A stretch of 64,000 nucleotides of DNA, taken from positions 135,246-199,245 of the forward strand of contig NZ_JAENHL010000008.1 in the NCBI RefSeq assembly GCF_016595235.1, written 5' to 3'. This stretch comes from Taklimakanibacter albus. GTDB lineage: Bacteria > Pseudomonadota > Alphaproteobacteria > Rhizobiales > Aestuariivirgaceae. Shown in pieces: positions 1 to 9,470 of the stretch (the stretch's first letter is position 1; every line of letters begins with the position of its first letter). Below the pieces are notes generated by a model. That model was not told where the DNA came from. It saw nothing but the letters and a program-made list of their open reading frames with translations, and ran no database searches. A program made the translations under genes and the position numbers.

Positions 1-2
1 CC

Positions 3-974
3 TCACTTCAGATCGGCAGGGATGAATTTCGCCGCCTCGACGGTAATGTCGGGCTTGGGGAACGTATCCGGATAGAGATAATGCGCGGCTTCGCGCAGCA
101 CCATCTCGCGGGCGATGGGGCCGTGGGCCTCGACCCAGTGATCGCCGACATAATAGACGCGCTTGTTCTTCACCGCCGACAGCATCTGCCAGATCGGGTT
201 GTTCTCATGCGGCCGGTCCGGGCCGTAGTCATAGACGAAGATGACCTCCGGATCCTTCTCCAGCATCGTCTCGAGACTCATCTCGAGCCCGAAATTGTCC
301 GGGATATGCGGCGTCGGATTGTGGCCGGCGATGTTGTCGCCGCCAAGCGCGGTCAGGATCGCGGCGGTCATGTTCTCGGAATAGAAGGTCCAGGGCGCAT
401 CACCCGCCCACATGACCTGGAAACGCGGATGCACGTCCTTCGGCGCCTTGGCGGCGAAGTCGGCAATGTCCTTCTTGAATTGGGCGTTGAGCTCCTGGGC
501 GCGCTCAGGCTTGCCGAGGATCGTGCCGAGCTGCGTGATGGTGCGGTCGCTGTCGCTGTAGAGCTCGAGATTGTAAGCGAGATAGGGCGCGATCTTCTGA
601 TACTGGGTGGCGTTGCCCTCGGTGTAGCGGCGGATCGCGATCGTCACATCGGGCTTCGCTTCAGCAAGGAGCTCCAGATTGGGCTGGGCGCGCTGGCCGA
701 TCTGCTTCATGTCCTTGGTGTGGCCGGCGAGGAAATCGGGCTCGCGGCCCTGGACCATGTAGGTTGTCGCCACCGGCTTCACCCCCAGCGCCAGAGCGGC
801 ATCGGTAGCGAAATAAGACACCGAGGCGATCCGTTGCGGTTTGGCCGGCACTTCGACCGCCACTCCGCGGTCGTCGACGACGCCGAGCTTCTTCGCCTCT
901 TGCCCCAGTGCAGAACCGGCAAGGACCAAGCCCATGATTGCCGCTACGCCATAAATCCCCAAAGATTTCAGCAT
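3..974 (-). CDS. Periplasmic substrate-binding protein, FecB/BtuF-like (iron-siderophore or metal ABC type)
   Basis: A 323-residue exported binding protein. The methionine at 974 was chosen because it opens a clean Sec signal (about residues 1-24, hydrophobic core then ALGQ); an in-frame extension to 1034 adds a non-signal-like leader. The mature part has the two-lobed FecB/TroA layout: a DDRG start, PQRIAS near residue 47, and late VKNKRVYYVGDHWVEAHGP and FVYDYGP stretches resembling ferric-siderophore binding proteins. No permease or ATPase lies inside the window; because the gene reads leftward, partners may lie beyond base 1. The family is known to deliver ligands to FecCD-type permeases; iron-siderophore specificity is inferred. 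Confidence 0.8.
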   Translation of the reverse strand: MLKSLGIYGVAAIMGLVLAGSALGQEAKKLGVVDDRGVAVEVPAKPQRIASVSYFATDAALALGVKPVATTYMVQGREPDFLAGHTKDMKQIGQRAQPNLELLAEAKPDVTIAIRRYTEGNATQYQKIAPYLAYNLELYSDSDRTITQLGTILGKPERAQELNAQFKKDIADFAAKAPKDVHPRFQVMWAGDAPWTFYSENMTAAILTALGGDNIAGHNPTPHIPDNFGLEMSLETMLEKDPEVIFVYDYGPDRPHENNPIWQMLSAVKNKRVYYVGDHWVEAHGPIAREMVLREAAHYLYPDTFPKPDITVEAAKFIPADLK

Positions 975-1098
975 GATCGAGCCCCCCAAATTGATAGGCG
1001 GCTCACCCCTACAAAACCCGAGTAATTTAATCAAGTATTATGCGGAAAGAAGCCTGGAAAGCTTCTGCTGAATAGGTCCGGCGCAGAGACAGGATCTG

Positions 1099-2730
1099 TC
1101 AGGAGGTTGGACGGCCGAACAGCGCATTATAAAGCTTGCGGTCGCGGCCATAGACGTCGGGCCGGAACTCGATCATGCCGGCATCACCCTTGAAGGCAGT
1201 GCCATAGATCAGATGCACCGGAATATGGTCGACGATCATCGCCCGCGTGGTCTTGCCGCCGGCCCAGGTCGTGTTCATCCGTTCCTTCGACCAGTCCTTG
1301 AGATCGGGCACCAGCGCATAAGCGAGATCGACGGGCCGCGACAGGCGGATGCAGCCATGGCTGAAGGCCCGCGCCGTCTGCAGGAACTTGTCCTTCGACG
1401 GCGTGTCGTGAAGATAGATATTGTGCTTGTTGGGCATCATGAACTTCACCTTGCCCAGGGCATTCTTCGGTCCGGGCTTCTGGCGGAAGGTGAAGGGGAA
1501 ATTGCCCGGCCCATAGGAATACCAGTCGATGCTGCCCCAGGAGGCGAGCTTGCCGCCGATGAAGACCTCGAAATCCCCTGCATAGGCATAAGGATTGGCG
1601 CGCAGGCGCGGCAACATCTCCTTGGTGGCGATGCTGTAGGGCACCGTCCAGGTCGGGTTGAACTCTATGTATTCGAGCTCGTCGGAGAATTCCGGCGTCT
1701 GCGTCGCGGGCGCGCCCACCACCGTGTTCATGCGGTCGATGATGGTGTTGGATTTGATACGCTGCAATTCGAAGGACGCGATATTGACGAGGAAATGATA
1801 CTCGCCCAGATCCTCCGGCATCCAGCGCCAGCGCTCCATATTGAGCATGATCTGACGCACCCGTTCCTCGACCGGCACATTCATGGCGATGATGGTCTGC
1901 TTGCCGATGAGGCCCTTGGCCTCGAGACCGTGGCGCGACTGGAAGCGTTTGACCGCAATGGCGAGCTGCTCGTCATAGAGATCGGGCTCCCCCGATGCCT
2001 GCCACTCATAATCCCCCGTGGCGGCGAGCAATTTGCGTACTGAGCCGACGCGTGCATCACGCATACCGGGCTTCAGGCTGACGCCCGGATCGACCGTGCC
2101 CCAGCCGCCCTGCGCCACACGCTCGCGATACTGCACCAGCAGCTTCTTGAGCGCCTGATATTGCGGGTTCTTCGGCTCGAAGACATCGAGGTAGCGGGTC
2201 GGCTCGCGATTCTTGCTCATGTCGGTCAGGATGCGCAGCACATCGACCGTCTTGCGGTTGCGGAACAGCCGCGGATCGACCTTCTGCGGAATGACACGGC
2301 CGGTCTTGAGATCCGCCGCATAGGCGACGAAGAAGGCCGAGAAATAGAGCTCGGCCCTGGCCGCGCTCATCGGATCATTGGCATCGATCCCATCGCGCAG
2401 ATCGATCAGCGTGTCGATCGGATAGTCGTCCGGATTGAGGCCGTCATCCTCGGCATCGACAAGTCGCTGGATGAAAGGCGTCATGCGGCCGCTGCCGACC
2501 CAATAGATAGTGCCGCCATTATCGACATAATGCGCCTTGAGCGCCGGCCGGATGCGCTCGAGCGGCAGCTCGAGACGGCCGGGACTGTCGAGGAACAGCG
2601 CGATCGACGACGTCATGTCGCCGAAGGACGGGCCGGACGCGCGGTCGCCCTTACCAGCGAAGGCTGGAGCCGACCCGAACAGCAGCAGAAGCACGGCCAG
2701 AAAGCCGAGATGGCGACGCAACAAGATCAT
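1099..2730 (-). CDS. L,D-transpeptidase, YcbB/LdtD-like, with peptidoglycan-binding domain
   Basis: A 543-residue exported cell-wall enzyme expected to make 3-3 peptide cross-links (meso-DAP to meso-DAP) in the periplasm. The start at 2730 is preceded by GGAGG seven bases upstream and opens a signal peptide ending SAPAFA; 2751 is an alternative. Order: N-terminal scaffold (residues about 50-220), a PG_binding_1 repeat (DEQLAIAVKRFQSRHG.EAKGLIGKQT), then a YkuD catalytic domain with the hallmark SHGCIRLSRP, nucleophile Cys near residue 460. The length and the long N-terminal region match the YcbB group rather than the short ErfK/YbiS enzymes. It stands alone between two unrelated genes on the same strand. 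Confidence 0.9.
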   Translation of the reverse strand: MILLRRHLGFLAVLLLLFGSAPAFAGKGDRASGPSFGDMTSSIALFLDSPGRLELPLERIRPALKAHYVDNGGTIYWVGSGRMTPFIQRLVDAEDDGLNPDDYPIDTLIDLRDGIDANDPMSAARAELYFSAFFVAYAADLKTGRVIPQKVDPRLFRNRKTVDVLRILTDMSKNREPTRYLDVFEPKNPQYQALKKLLVQYRERVAQGGWGTVDPGVSLKPGMRDARVGSVRKLLAATGDYEWQASGEPDLYDEQLAIAVKRFQSRHGLEAKGLIGKQTIIAMNVPVEERVRQIMLNMERWRWMPEDLGEYHFLVNIASFELQRIKSNTIIDRMNTVVGAPATQTPEFSDELEYIEFNPTWTVPYSIATKEMLPRLRANPYAYAGDFEVFIGGKLASWGSIDWYSYGPGNFPFTFRQKPGPKNALGKVKFMMPNKHNIYLHDTPSKDKFLQTARAFSHGCIRLSRPVDLAYALVPDLKDWSKERMNTTWAGGKTTRAMIVDHIPVHLIYGTAFKGDAGMIEFRPDVYGRDRKLYNALFGRPTS

Positions 2731-2786
2731 AGGCAGGCCTCCGAACCGCATCGCATCATCTTCGGCAATCCGACTGATTCAAGCAA

Positions 2787-4136
2787 TCACACATTCAAAA
2801 GCAGGTATTCCCGCTCCCATGAGCTGATGACGCGGCGATAATGCTGCATCTCCTCATGTTTCACATCCTGGAACGCCTCGACGAACTTGTCGCCCAGCAC
2901 CTGCTTGAACGACTTGGTGTAGTTCAGCTTGTCGAGCGCCTCATCGAGGCTGATCGGCAGCGTGTGGGCGTAGCGATAGGCCGAGCCCTCGACCGGATCG
3001 GTGGGCTTCAGACGCTCGATCATGCCGAGATAGCCGCAAGCGAGCGAGGCCGCGAAAGCAAGATAAGGATTGGCGTCCGCCCCCGGCACGCGGTTCTCGA
3101 CCCGCAGATTTGCCGGATCGGAGGACGGCACACGCAACGAGACGGTGCGGTTGTCGATGGCCCAGTGGACATTGGTCGGCGCATCCGATTCAGGCACAAG
3201 CCGCCGGTAGGAATTGACATTGGGGGCGGCGAGCGGAAGGGCTGCCGCCAGATAACGCTGCAGGCCGGCAATGTGGCTGAGGAACAATTTCGACGGCTTG
3301 CCGTCCTTGCCGGCGAAGACATTCCTGCCGGTCTTCACATCCAACACCGATTGATGGATATGCATCGACGAGCCCGGCTCGTTCTCATGCGGCTTCGCCA
3401 TAAAGGTCGCATACATGTCGTGCTTGAGGGCCGCCTGGCGCACCGTGCGCTTGAACAGGAAGACCTGGTCGGCGAGCTCGAGCGGATCGCCGTGGTTGAA
3501 GTTGATCTCGAGCTGCGCCGGGCCGCTTTCGTGGCTCAGCGTGTCGACATCGAGCTCCTGCGCCTCGCAGAAATCATAGATGTCCTCGACGATCGGATCG
3601 AAGTCGTTGGCGGCGTCGATGCCATAGGCCTGGCCACCGGCTTCCTTGCGGCCCGACCGGCCCACCGCCGCCTCGAGCGGATAATCGGGATCGATATTAC
3701 GTTTGACGAGATAGAATTCGAGCTCCGGCGCAATGATCGGCCGCCAGCCCTTCTCCTTATAGAGTGCCAGCACGCGCTTCAGCACATGGCGCGGCGAGAT
3801 ATCGACCGGATCATCATTGAGATGGAAGGCGTCGCAGATGACCTGAGCGGTCGGCTCGCTGTACCAGGGCACCAGTCGAATGGTGTTGAAGTCGGGCTGC
3901 AGATAGATGTCGATCGCGGCGTCGCTGACCGCCGAGGTTTCCCACACATAACGGCCATTGATGGTGAGGGTGAAAACTTCCTCCGGTATGCGGAGGCCAC
4001 GCGATTTGTTGCCCTTCAAAAATTTCGAGGGAGGCAGGATCTTCCCCCGGGCCGTTCCGGACATATCGGCCACCAAACATTCAACTTCACTGATCCGGCG
4101 TTCGGTAATCCATTCCTCAAATTTCGCTTGCGACAT
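2787..4136 (-). CDS. puuA: Glutamine synthetase family, gamma-glutamylputrescine synthetase-like
   Basis: A 449-residue cytoplasmic GS-fold ligase. Members next to a PuuB-type oxidase join glutamate to putrescine or a related amine using ATP, the first step of the gamma-glutamylated polyamine route. Seen here: beta-Grasp N-terminus with VECLVADMSGTARGK, the metal site APELEFYL, GPAQLEINF, GSSMHIHQS and the late PGADANPYLAFAA. It is divergent from the FAD oxidase at 4220, with 83 bases between starts. Polyamine transport and agmatinase genes 13 kb away support a polyamine role, but GS-like ligases for other amines look alike, so the substrate is inferred. Confidence 0.8.
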   Translation of the reverse strand: MSQAKFEEWITERRISEVECLVADMSGTARGKILPPSKFLKGNKSRGLRIPEEVFTLTINGRYVWETSAVSDAAIDIYLQPDFNTIRLVPWYSEPTAQVICDAFHLNDDPVDISPRHVLKRVLALYKEKGWRPIIAPELEFYLVKRNIDPDYPLEAAVGRSGRKEAGGQAYGIDAANDFDPIVEDIYDFCEAQELDVDTLSHESGPAQLEINFNHGDPLELADQVFLFKRTVRQAALKHDMYATFMAKPHENEPGSSMHIHQSVLDVKTGRNVFAGKDGKPSKLFLSHIAGLQRYLAAALPLAAPNVNSYRRLVPESDAPTNVHWAIDNRTVSLRVPSSDPANLRVENRVPGADANPYLAFAASLACGYLGMIERLKPTDPVEGSAYRYAHTLPISLDEALDKLNYTKSFKQVLGDKFVEAFQDVKHEEMQHYRRVISSWEREYLLLNV

Positions 4137-4219
4137 GATACCCTGTGAAATCGTTACGACGGCTCACCTTACCCGGCCTTCTTGACGGAGGAAACAGGGC
4201 TTGGCATTGGTCATGGATC

Positions 4220-5497
4220 ATGCCGGCTTCCATCGACGCGCAATCTTATTACCAGGCTTCCGCCCACCCCTTCCCCCCACAATCCCAGCTGAACGGTGAC
4301 GTTACGGCCGATATCTGCGTGGTCGGGGCTGGATTTACCGGCCTTTCCGCTGCTTTGGAGCTGGCCCAGGCCGGTTTCAAGGTCGTGGTCCTGGAGGCCC
4401 GCCAGGTGGGTTATGGGGCCTCAGGGCGCAATGGCGGACAGATCTGCACCGGCTTTTCCCCCGGACAGCAGCGCATCGAGGCGCAGCTCGGCAAGGACGA
4501 TGCCCGCAAATGCTTCGATATCGCCGAGGAAGCCAAGCGGCTGATCGTCGATCGCATCGCCAAATACAAGATCGATTGCGACCTCAAATGGGGCTATCTG
4601 CACGCCATTCCGAAGCCCACGCAATTCGACTCTCTCAAAGAGTGGAAAGAGGAATGGGACGCACTCGGCTATACCGACACAAAAGTCCTGGACAAGGCCG
4701 AGCTCGAGGACCGGCTCGGCACCAGGATCTATCATGGCGCCCTGCGGGAAGGCGGCGCCGGCCATTTCCATCCGCTCAATTATTGCTTAGGGCTGGCCAA
4801 GGCCGCGATGGCAGCCGGCGCGCAGATCTTCGAGAATTCGGCTGTCGTCAATGTCGAGCCTGGCGCCACCGCGACGGTGCGCACAGACAAAGGCAACGTG
4901 CGCGCCAAATTCGTGATCCTCGGCTGCAACGCCTATATCGGCCGCATGATGCCCGAGCTCTATGGCCGCATCATGCCGGTGACGAGCTACATCATCGCCA
5001 CCGAGCCATTGGGCGAGAACCGCGCCCGCTCACTCATCCGTGACAATGATGCGGTGGCGAACACCAACTTCATCGTCGACTATTTCCGTCTCACCAAAGA
5101 CACGCGCCTCCTCTTCGGCGGACGCGCCAGCTATTCGACACTCGAGCCGCCTAATCTCGGCGCCTATATGCGCCCGCGCATGCTGTCGGTCTTCCCCGAG
5201 CTCAAGGACGTTAAGGTCGATCATGCCTGGGGCGGCTATATAGCCATCACCTCCAACCGCATTCCCGATTGTGGCCGCATCGGCTCGAACATCTATTATG
5301 CGCATGGCTATTCCGGCCAGGGCGTGGCGCTCGCCGGTATGTATGGCAAGCTGATGGCGGAAGCGATCCAGGGTCAGGCGTCGCGCTTCGATCTCCTGGG
5401 GCGCATAAAGCACCTGCCCTTCCCTGGCGGACCGATCCGCACGCCGCTTCTCGTCGCGGCGATGCTGTTCTACCGGATCCGCGACGCCTTGAGCTGA
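4220..5497 (+). CDS. puuB: FAD-dependent amine oxidase, gamma-glutamylputrescine oxidoreductase-like
   Basis: A 425-residue DAO-family flavoenzyme that would oxidise the gamma-glutamylated amine made by the divergent ligase, giving aldehyde, ammonia and hydrogen peroxide. The FAD-binding Rossmann motif VVGAGFTGLSAALELA and the downstream GASGRNGGQ are typical of PuuB and OrdL proteins. The start at 4220 aligns with the usual PuuB N-terminus; a GTG at 4145 would add 25 atypical residues. A GGAGG lies about 30 bases upstream, farther than ideal. The last 28 bases overlap the convergent racemase-like gene. Family assignment is firm, substrate inferred from the neighbour. Confidence 0.82.
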   Translation: MPASIDAQSYYQASAHPFPPQSQLNGDVTADICVVGAGFTGLSAALELAQAGFKVVVLEARQVGYGASGRNGGQICTGFSPGQQRIEAQLGKDDARKCFDIAEEAKRLIVDRIAKYKIDCDLKWGYLHAIPKPTQFDSLKEWKEEWDALGYTDTKVLDKAELEDRLGTRIYHGALREGGAGHFHPLNYCLGLAKAAMAAGAQIFENSAVVNVEPGATATVRTDKGNVRAKFVILGCNAYIGRMMPELYGRIMPVTSYIIATEPLGENRARSLIRDNDAVANTNFIVDYFRLTKDTRLLFGGRASYSTLEPPNLGAYMRPRMLSVFPELKDVKVDHAWGGYIAITSNRIPDCGRIGSNIYYAHGYSGQGVALAGMYGKLMAEAIQGQASRFDLLGRIKHLPFPGGPIRTPLLVAAMLFYRIRDALS

Positions 5498-6228
5498 GGC
5501 TCCTCCGGCGCGTAATCGGCGGTAAGCCCGCGATAGACCTTGGGCAGCGGAAAAGCGAGATCGCCGCGTTTGCTCGTCTTCAATCCAAGCCCCACCAGCG
5601 CCTCGGCGAATTTCACCGCGGCGGCGACGCCATCGATGACCGGAATCTGCAGGCGATCCTGGATATATCTGGTGAGATCGGCCATGCCGGCGCACCCCAG
5701 CACGATCGCGCCCGAACTGTCCTCGGCGATGGCCGCTTCACATTCGGCGAGGATGCGGGCGCGTGCCATCGATGAAGGATCCTCGAGGGCGAGAACCGGG
5801 ATGTCCACCGCGCGTACACGGCGGCAATGCTGCGTCATGCCGTAATTGCGAACCAGATGCTCGGCGATGATACGTGTGCGCTCGAGCGTGGTGACGACCG
5901 AGAAGCCGGTGGCAACGAAGCTCGCCGCATGCATCGCAGCTTCGGCGATGCCGAGCACGGGCGCGGCGGTGAACTCCCGCGCCGCGAGCAAGCCCGGATC
6001 ACCGAAGCAGGCAATCACATAAGCATCGGCATCGGGATCGTCCCTGATCGCCTCGATCAGGCCGATGATGCTCATCGCCTCGTCATAATGACCTTCGATC
6101 GACGCGGCGCCCGATTTCGAGGTCGACGCCTCGATGCGGGTCGTCGGCGCCGCGACGAGGCGCGCCGCGTCGGCGATCGTCTCGGTCATGGTTTCGGTCG
6201 TGTTCGGATTGATCAGGCGTATGCGCAT
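5470..6228 (-). CDS. Asp/Glu/hydantoin racemase family protein (HyuE-like)
   Basis: A 252-residue cofactor-independent racemase-fold protein. The opening MRIRLINPNTT is the standard start of hydantoin racemases, and the two catalytic cysteines of the family are visible in VIACFGDPG and VLGCAGM. It is the last gene of the transporter/amidohydrolase operon (13060 down to 5470), 22 bases after an ATPase gene. Hydantoin racemases invert 5-substituted hydantoins so a stereoselective hydrolase can use both isomers; related proteins include allantoin racemase and maleate isomerase. With a cyclic-amidohydrolase-like gene in the same operon, a role with a cyclic amide is the natural inference. Confidence 0.85.
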   Translation of the reverse strand: MRIRLINPNTTETMTETIADAARLVAAPTTRIEASTSKSGAASIEGHYDEAMSIIGLIEAIRDDPDADAYVIACFGDPGLLAAREFTAAPVLGIAEAAMHAASFVATGFSVVTTLERTRIIAEHLVRNYGMTQHCRRVRAVDIPVLALEDPSSMARARILAECEAAIAEDSSGAIVLGCAGMADLTRYIQDRLQIPVIDGVAAAVKFAEALVGLGLKTSKRGDLAFPLPKVYRGLTADYAPEEPQLKASRIR

Positions 6229-6250
6229 TTGTGAGGCTGTTCTTGTGAAA

Positions 6251-7231
6251 TCAGGAAAGGCGGGCTTCGGCGGCGCGATGGCAACGAATGGTCATGGCGC
6301 CTAGATGCGAAGAGTCCGGCGCCGTCGTCCTGCACAGATCGGACGCCAATGGACAACGCGGATTGTAGGGGCAGCCGGGCGGCGGGCTGATCGGGCTCGG
6401 CAGATCGACGGCGACGGGAACACGATCGCGATCGGGATGCAGGAGATTAGGCACCGAGCTCAAGAGGAATTTCGTATAGGGATGTCGCGGACGATCGAAG
6501 ATCTCCTCGACCGGCGCCTCCTCGACGATGCGGCCCAGATACATCACCGCCACGCGATCGGACACATGGCGCACCGCCGACAGATTGTGGCTGATGAACA
6601 GATAGGTGAGACCGAGTTCGCCCTGCAGATCGGCGAGCAGATTGAGGATCTGCGCCTGCACCGATACGTCGAGTGCCGAGGTCGGCTCGTCGCAGACGAG
6701 GAATTCGGGCTCGGCCGCCAAGGCGCGGGCAATCGAGATGCGCTGGCGCTGACCGCCCGAAAATTCATGCGGATAACGACCGGCATCGCGGCTGCCGAGC
6801 CCGACCGTGTCGAGCAGCCCATGCATGCGGCGCTCGGTTTCCTTGGCGCCGTCGCAGAGGCCCAGCTCACGGATCGGCTCAGCGATGATGTCGCCGACCC
6901 GCCAGCGCGGATTGAGGCTGGCAAATGGATCCTGGAAGATCATCTGCGTGCGCAGGCGGCCCTTGCGGCCGCGTCCGGCTGCGAAATTGAAAGTGCCGCC
7001 TGTCGGGGCCTGGAGGCCGACCACCATACGCGCGACCGTCGATTTGCCGCAGCCGGACTCGCCGACGATGGAGAAGGTCGTGCCGCGCGGGATCTGGAAG
7101 GAAATCCCGTCGACCGCCTTGACCATGCGCGACGGCTTGCCGAGCACTGTCCGGTCAAGCCAGGATTGTGGCAGGTGAAACCAGCAGGAGATGTCGGAGG
7201 CCGTGAGTGCCGGCTGTTCCTTAAGCGACAT
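6251..7231 (-). CDS. Dipeptide/oligopeptide-type ABC transporter ATPase, DppF-like
   Basis: A 326-residue cytoplasmic ATPase powering the transporter encoded upstream in the same operon. Visible motifs: Walker A GESGCGKST, signature FSGGQRQR, Walker B LVCDEPTSALD and H-loop FISHNLSAV. The C-terminal oligopeptide/dipeptide extension has the cysteine-rich GCPYNPRCPLASDLC characteristic of OppF/DppF. It overlaps the preceding ATPase gene by 11 bases, implying coupled translation. The family imports peptides, but also opines, nickel chelates and other small polar molecules; the amidohydrolase and racemase in this operon suggest a non-peptide substrate. Confidence 0.92.
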   Translation of the reverse strand: MSLKEQPALTASDISCWFHLPQSWLDRTVLGKPSRMVKAVDGISFQIPRGTTFSIVGESGCGKSTVARMVVGLQAPTGGTFNFAAGRGRKGRLRTQMIFQDPFASLNPRWRVGDIIAEPIRELGLCDGAKETERRMHGLLDTVGLGSRDAGRYPHEFSGGQRQRISIARALAAEPEFLVCDEPTSALDVSVQAQILNLLADLQGELGLTYLFISHNLSAVRHVSDRVAVMYLGRIVEEAPVEEIFDRPRHPYTKFLLSSVPNLLHPDRDRVPVAVDLPSPISPPPGCPYNPRCPLASDLCRTTAPDSSHLGAMTIRCHRAAEARLS

Positions 7232-8252
7232 GGCTCACCTCCTCCCGATCGAGATGCCAGCAGGCGGCTTCACTCGTGCCGGCCGGCAGCAAAGGCGGCC
7301 GGTCACTGCGGCATTGCTCGTTCGCGTAGCGGCAGCGCGGATGAAAGGCGCAGCCCGATGGCATGGCGTTGAGGCGCGGCATGGCGCCGTCGATCTGCAC
7401 CAGCCGCTCGCGGCGGTCGGTGAGGCTCGGGATCGAGCCGATGAGACCTTTGGTATAAGGATGGCGTGGCGCACGGATGATCGAAGCGACCGGCCCGATC
7501 TCGACGATGCGCCCGGCATACATCACGGCGACACGATCGGCGGTCTCGGCGATGACGCCCATATCGTGGGTGATCAGCATCATCGCGGTGCCGCGGTCGC
7601 GGCAGACGCGCTTCAGAAGTGCGGTGATCTGCGCCTGGATCGAGACGTCGAGGGCCGTGGTCGGCTCATCGGCGATGACAAGCTCCGGCTCGGCGCATAG
7701 CGCCAGAGCGATGACGACGCGCTGGCGCATGCCGCCTGAAAACTGATGCGGATATTGGGTGATACGCAGTTCCGGAGAGGGAATGCCGACTTCCTGCAGC
7801 AACTTGATCGCACGGTCGGCGGCTTCGGCACGCGACAAAGGCAGATGCACCCGCATGGTCTCGGTGAGTTGGTCGCCCACCGTCAGCAGCGGATTGAGCG
7901 AGGTCAACGGATCCTGGAAGATCGCGCCAATGGTGCGGCCGCGCAATTTCTGCATCTCGCGCCGAGGCAGATTGTCGATGCGCCGGCCGCAGACATGGAT
8001 CTCACCCTCAGCGACGCGGCCGGAGGATTCGAGGAGACCGATGACCGCCGCCCCGGTGAGCGACTTGCCGGCGCCCGATTCACCGACGACGCCCAATATC
8101 TCACCGCGCCCGATGGTCAGATCGATGCCGCGGATTGCGGTCAGGACGCCGCGCCGCGTCGGGAACTCCACGACGAGCTTACGGATGTCGAGAACCGCGC
8201 CGGGTGCCTGGGCCGGCGCATGCGGTGAGATATGGACGGGGGCTATGGTCAC
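7221..8252 (-). CDS. Dipeptide/oligopeptide-type ABC transporter ATPase, DppD-like
   Basis: A 343-residue ATPase, partner of the DppF-like protein. The GTG start at 8252 was chosen because the stop codon of the amidohydrolase gene ends at 8255, and the frame farther upstream (to 8621) is an arginine/proline-rich shadow of that gene. Motifs: Walker A GESGAGKS, Q-loop IFQDPLTSLNP, signature FSGGMRQR, Walker [12 protein letters not shown], and a cysteine-bearing C-terminus (GCAFHPRCRYANEQC). There is no strong Shine-Dalgarno; two bases separate stop and start, so translation is probably coupled to the amidohydrolase. Confidence 0.9.
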   Translation of the reverse strand: MTIAPVHISPHAPAQAPGAVLDIRKLVVEFPTRRGVLTAIRGIDLTIGRGEILGVVGESGAGKSLTGAAVIGLLESSGRVAEGEIHVCGRRIDNLPRREMQKLRGRTIGAIFQDPLTSLNPLLTVGDQLTETMRVHLPLSRAEAADRAIKLLQEVGIPSPELRITQYPHQFSGGMRQRVVIALALCAEPELVIADEPTTALDVSIQAQITALLKRVCRDRGTAMMLITHDMGVIAETADRVAVMYAGRIVEIGPVASIIRAPRHPYTKGLIGSIPSLTDRRERLVQIDGAMPRLNAMPSGCAFHPRCRYANEQCRSDRPPLLPAGTSEAACWHLDREEVSHVA

Positions 8253-8254
8253 GT

Positions 8255-9451
8255 TCAAGCGACTTCGAAAGGAGCGGCGCCGTCGCGGGAGACGACGCGG
8301 CCACGTTTCATCACTAGGCGGCGCGGACGGCAGGAGGCGACCGCCTCGGCCAGCGCCTCGCCATCGACGAGCATGAGATCGGCGATGTTGCCGGGCTTGA
8401 GGCCATAATCCTTGATGTCCATCACCTTGGCGCCGAGGGTCGTGACGACATCGAAGATGCGCCGGATATCGCGGTCGCGGCTCAGATAATTGCGCTCGCC
8501 CAGATACATCACGCGCTCCAGCATGTCGCCGGTGCCCCAGGGATGCCAACAGTCGCGGATTCCATCCGAACCCGAGCACACGGTGATCCCGGCATCGAGG
8601 GTACGGATCAAGGGCGGGCATGGCCAGCCTGAGGGTCCGGTCGTCATCACGGCGATGTCGTTCCTGGCGAGATCCTCCAGCATGCGGCCGACCACCAGGT
8701 AATCATTGTGGCCGAGGCAAAAAGCATGACTGATCGTGACCTTGCCGGTGAGGCCATGCGCCTTGGTGCGCTCGACGATCATGCCCATGGTGAAGAGACC
8801 GAGCTCGCCTGGCTCATGCAGATGGATGTCGAGCGGCTTGCCGTGCTTGACGGCGAGCGCGAAGATCGCATCGAGCTGCCCCTTGGGATCCTTGTCCATC
8901 GAGGACGGATCGAGGCCGCCCACCACTTCGGCACCCATCGCCAAAGCCTCGTCCATGAGCTTCGCCGTGCCCGGCCGGATCATCATGCCGGATTGCGGGA
9001 AGGCGACGATCTCGATGTCGATAAACTCCTTGTATTTCTCGCGCGTCGCCATGACGCCTTCGACACCCTTGAGGCCATGGACCGTGTCGATATCGACATG
9101 GCTGCGGATATGGGTGGTGCCGCGGGCGACCGAGATCGCCACCTGGCGGGCCGACTGGCGGGCCGGATCGAGGCCGAGCTTGGTCTTCATCTCGCGCTCA
9201 TTGGTGATCTTGTCGATGAGCGTGTAGCCGACATCATTGACGTTCCACTTCATGCCGAAGAGTGTCTTGTCGAGATGGGTATGGGCTTCGATGAGACCCG
9301 GCAGCAGGATGGCGCCGGCGCCGTCGATCACCTCCGCCCCTGCGCCACCAGCCGCCGCGCCGATCGCCGAGATGCGGTCGCCGCTGATGGTGATGTCGGT
9401 CTGGGCCTCCGCCCAGGGACGGACATTCTTGATGATGGTGGTCTTGGTCAC
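8255..9451 (-). CDS. Metal-dependent amidohydrolase, cytosine deaminase (CodA)-like
   Basis: A 398-residue TIM-barrel hydrolase. The start is a GTG with AAAGGTG upstream. It keeps the full metal and catalytic set of the CodA/AtzC branch: HTHLDK after PGLIEA, DIHLHEPGE, SHAFCLG, and the late SGSDGIRDCWHPWG with the catalytic aspartate. Characterised relatives deaminate cytosine, creatinine-like rings or N-isopropylammelide, so a ring amine or amide substrate is likely. Its place inside an ABC-transporter operon, between permease and ATPase genes and with a hydantoin-racemase-like gene at the end, suggests that the imported compound is hydrolysed directly. Exact substrate unknown. Confidence 0.88.
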   Translation of the reverse strand: MTKTTIIKNVRPWAEAQTDITISGDRISAIGAAAGGAGAEVIDGAGAILLPGLIEAHTHLDKTLFGMKWNVNDVGYTLIDKITNEREMKTKLGLDPARQSARQVAISVARGTTHIRSHVDIDTVHGLKGVEGVMATREKYKEFIDIEIVAFPQSGMMIRPGTAKLMDEALAMGAEVVGGLDPSSMDKDPKGQLDAIFALAVKHGKPLDIHLHEPGELGLFTMGMIVERTKAHGLTGKVTISHAFCLGHNDYLVVGRMLEDLARNDIAVMTTGPSGWPCPPLIRTLDAGITVCSGSDGIRDCWHPWGTGDMLERVMYLGERNYLSRDRDIRRIFDVVTTLGAKVMDIKDYGLKPGNIADLMLVDGEALAEAVASCRPRRLVMKRGRVVSRDGAAPFEVA

Positions 9452-9470
9452 GGAAGCACCTTTCGCGAGA

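Noticed and set aside
975-1098. Possible Fur or RirA box upstream of the siderophore-type binding protein
   Set aside because: The region is AT-rich but no convincing palindrome or TGA-N9-TCA element was found.
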